Both the position numbers and the translations under genes were made by a program. From assembly GCA_963575745.1 (NCBI GenBank), contig CAUYUJ010017826.1, positions 569,052-633,051 of the forward strand: DNA of 64,000 nt, read 5' to 3'. The notes beneath the pieces were generated by a model. It searched no databases. It was given only the letters and a program-made list of their open reading frames with translations, and was not told the origin of the DNA. Positions 63,153 through 64,000 of the stretch are shown here, piece after piece. Position 1 is the first letter of the stretch. Every line of letters starts with the position of its first letter. The DNA comes from Prorocentrum cordatum. Taxonomy: Eukaryota; Sar; Dinophyceae; Prorocentrales; Prorocentraceae.

Positions 63153-63741
63153 ACCGCTATTTCCGTGTCGTGCCCCTCCGACACCTCTCAGGAAACCCCG
63201 CCAGAAAGAGCAGGGTATCGTTATGGGGCTATACGATTCTAACATTCCATCGTGCATACGATTTACCGGGACGACGAATTCATCAGAGCGCGGGGGCCGA
63301 ACGGTCATTCATTGTCCGTGGGTGCGTGGTTGAATGAGGAGATCGTGGTGAGAATTCTGTTTGTTGCGTTGTTGTTGTGGTCGTTGTTGAACTCTCATGT
63401 TTGAAGAAGAATTATTGTTGATCCCCCCACTGGTGCATATTTGTTTTCTCAATCAAAGAGTGCCCCTCGACGCTCGCGCCCTGTTTTTATGTCAAACAAA
63501 ATCTTGATGCTCAAACTGCGCCCCTGCCCCCCCGGGTTACAACAACAGCGGCTTCCGCTTGAGACGCCCTCACCATTTAGCCAGGACCCCCGTTCCCGCC
63601 CGAGACTTCCTCGCAAGTTATTTAGGAATCGCGCTCTCGCTTGGGACTTCCTTAAGATTTATTCAAACATCGCTCTGCCGGCGCTCTGGAGTCGCGCTCT
63701 CGCTGGAGTCACGCTTAGGACTCCCTCACCGATTACGTAGG
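63153..63741. other. unique DNA and a short imperfect repeat
   Basis: From about 63,545 words such as CGCTCTCGCTTGGGACTTCC and GGAATCGCGCTCTCGC recur three to four times at about 60-bp spacing. No gene. Confidence 0.4.
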
Positions 63742-64000
63742 AATCGGGATCTCGCTGCCCTTCGTGACCCCGTTGTAGCCCTGCGTGGCCCCCTCGCTCC
63801 GTTTCGTGGCCCCGTTGCAGCTCTTCGTAACCCCCTCGTTTTGTTCCGTGGGCCCGTTGCAGCCCTTCGTGGCCTCCTCGCTGCCTTTCGTGGCCTGGCC
63901 TCCTCGCTTTGTTTCGTGGCCCCGTTGTATTCCTTCGTGGCCCCCTCGCTGCCCTTCGTGACCTCCTCGCTGCCCTTCGTGGCCCCGTTGCAGCCCTTCG
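63742..64000 (+). repeat. 21-bp tandem repeat running off the window
   Basis: CCCTTCGTGGCCCCGTTGCAG and its variant with CCTCCTCGCTG alternate at 21-bp steps, about twelve units. Being 7 codons long it gives a constant heptapeptide frame (PFVAPLQ / PFVASSL). It continues beyond position 64000. Confidence 0.85.

Overview
The window looks like nuclear DNA of a dinoflagellate. Four things support this. (1) Two near-exact copies of the dinoflagellate trans-splicing spliced leader (SL) are present: 45197-45218 on the minus strand (21 of 22 positions) and 12054-12075 on the plus strand (20 of 22). (2) A lysine/glutamate-rich gene on the minus strand (5992-3907) can be read through introns that start GT, GC and GA and end AG|G, the relaxed splice pattern known in dinoflagellates. 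(3) A decayed non-LTR retrotransposon of the coiled-coil/endonuclease/RT type fills about 39.9-45.2 kb. (4) The DNA is GC-rich and crowded with simple repeats. The genus cannot be told from this window.

Layout. 1-2.6 kb and 7.15-9.3 kb: degenerate minisatellites with a CCAAGAGGCC-like core, both closed by the same hairpin-bearing block. 3.5-6.0 kb: a small inverted-repeat element and the lysine-rich gene. 9.5-11.3 kb: a CATA microsatellite split by a 1.0-kb inverted-repeat element (called X here); a second copy of X lies in opposite orientation at 49.65-50.93 kb with an 8-bp target duplication. 12.05-13 kb: SL-like sequence and coding-like DNA. 14.8-28.2 kb: copies of small inverted-repeat elements (families A, B, C, Y), a 91-bp tandem repeat at 18.1-19.3 kb, and CT-, GGA- and CAGCTC-rich tracts. 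28.6-33.4 kb: an A/C-rich island of protein-like reading frames broken by stops and frame changes, which I do not recognise. 33.5-36.1 kb: a dispersed ~45-bp repeat. 36.2-39.6 kb: a nested satellite (80-88-bp repeat, then a 9-bp array, then a 102-bp array, then the 80-88-bp repeat again). 39.9-45.2 kb: the LINE. 45.2-52.4 kb: polypurine/polypyrimidine tracts, X copy 2, CTGT/ATGT microsatellites. 52.9-55.7 kb: minus-strand coding-like DNA including two or three good exon candidates. 56.56-63.15 kb: a 6.6-kb CTA trinucleotide array. 63.74-64.0 kb: a 21-bp repeat running off the end.

Most long open frames in the window come from repeats whose sequence happens to lack stops; they are not reported as genes. 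The only host gene I would defend is the lysine-rich one. The minus-strand exons near 55.0-55.6 kb are second. Nothing resembles a bacterial operon, CRISPR array, rRNA or a convincing tRNA. The biology visible here is mostly mobile-element biology: a LINE carrying an SL at its 5' end, several non-autonomous inverted-repeat families, and one eroded unidentified coding element.
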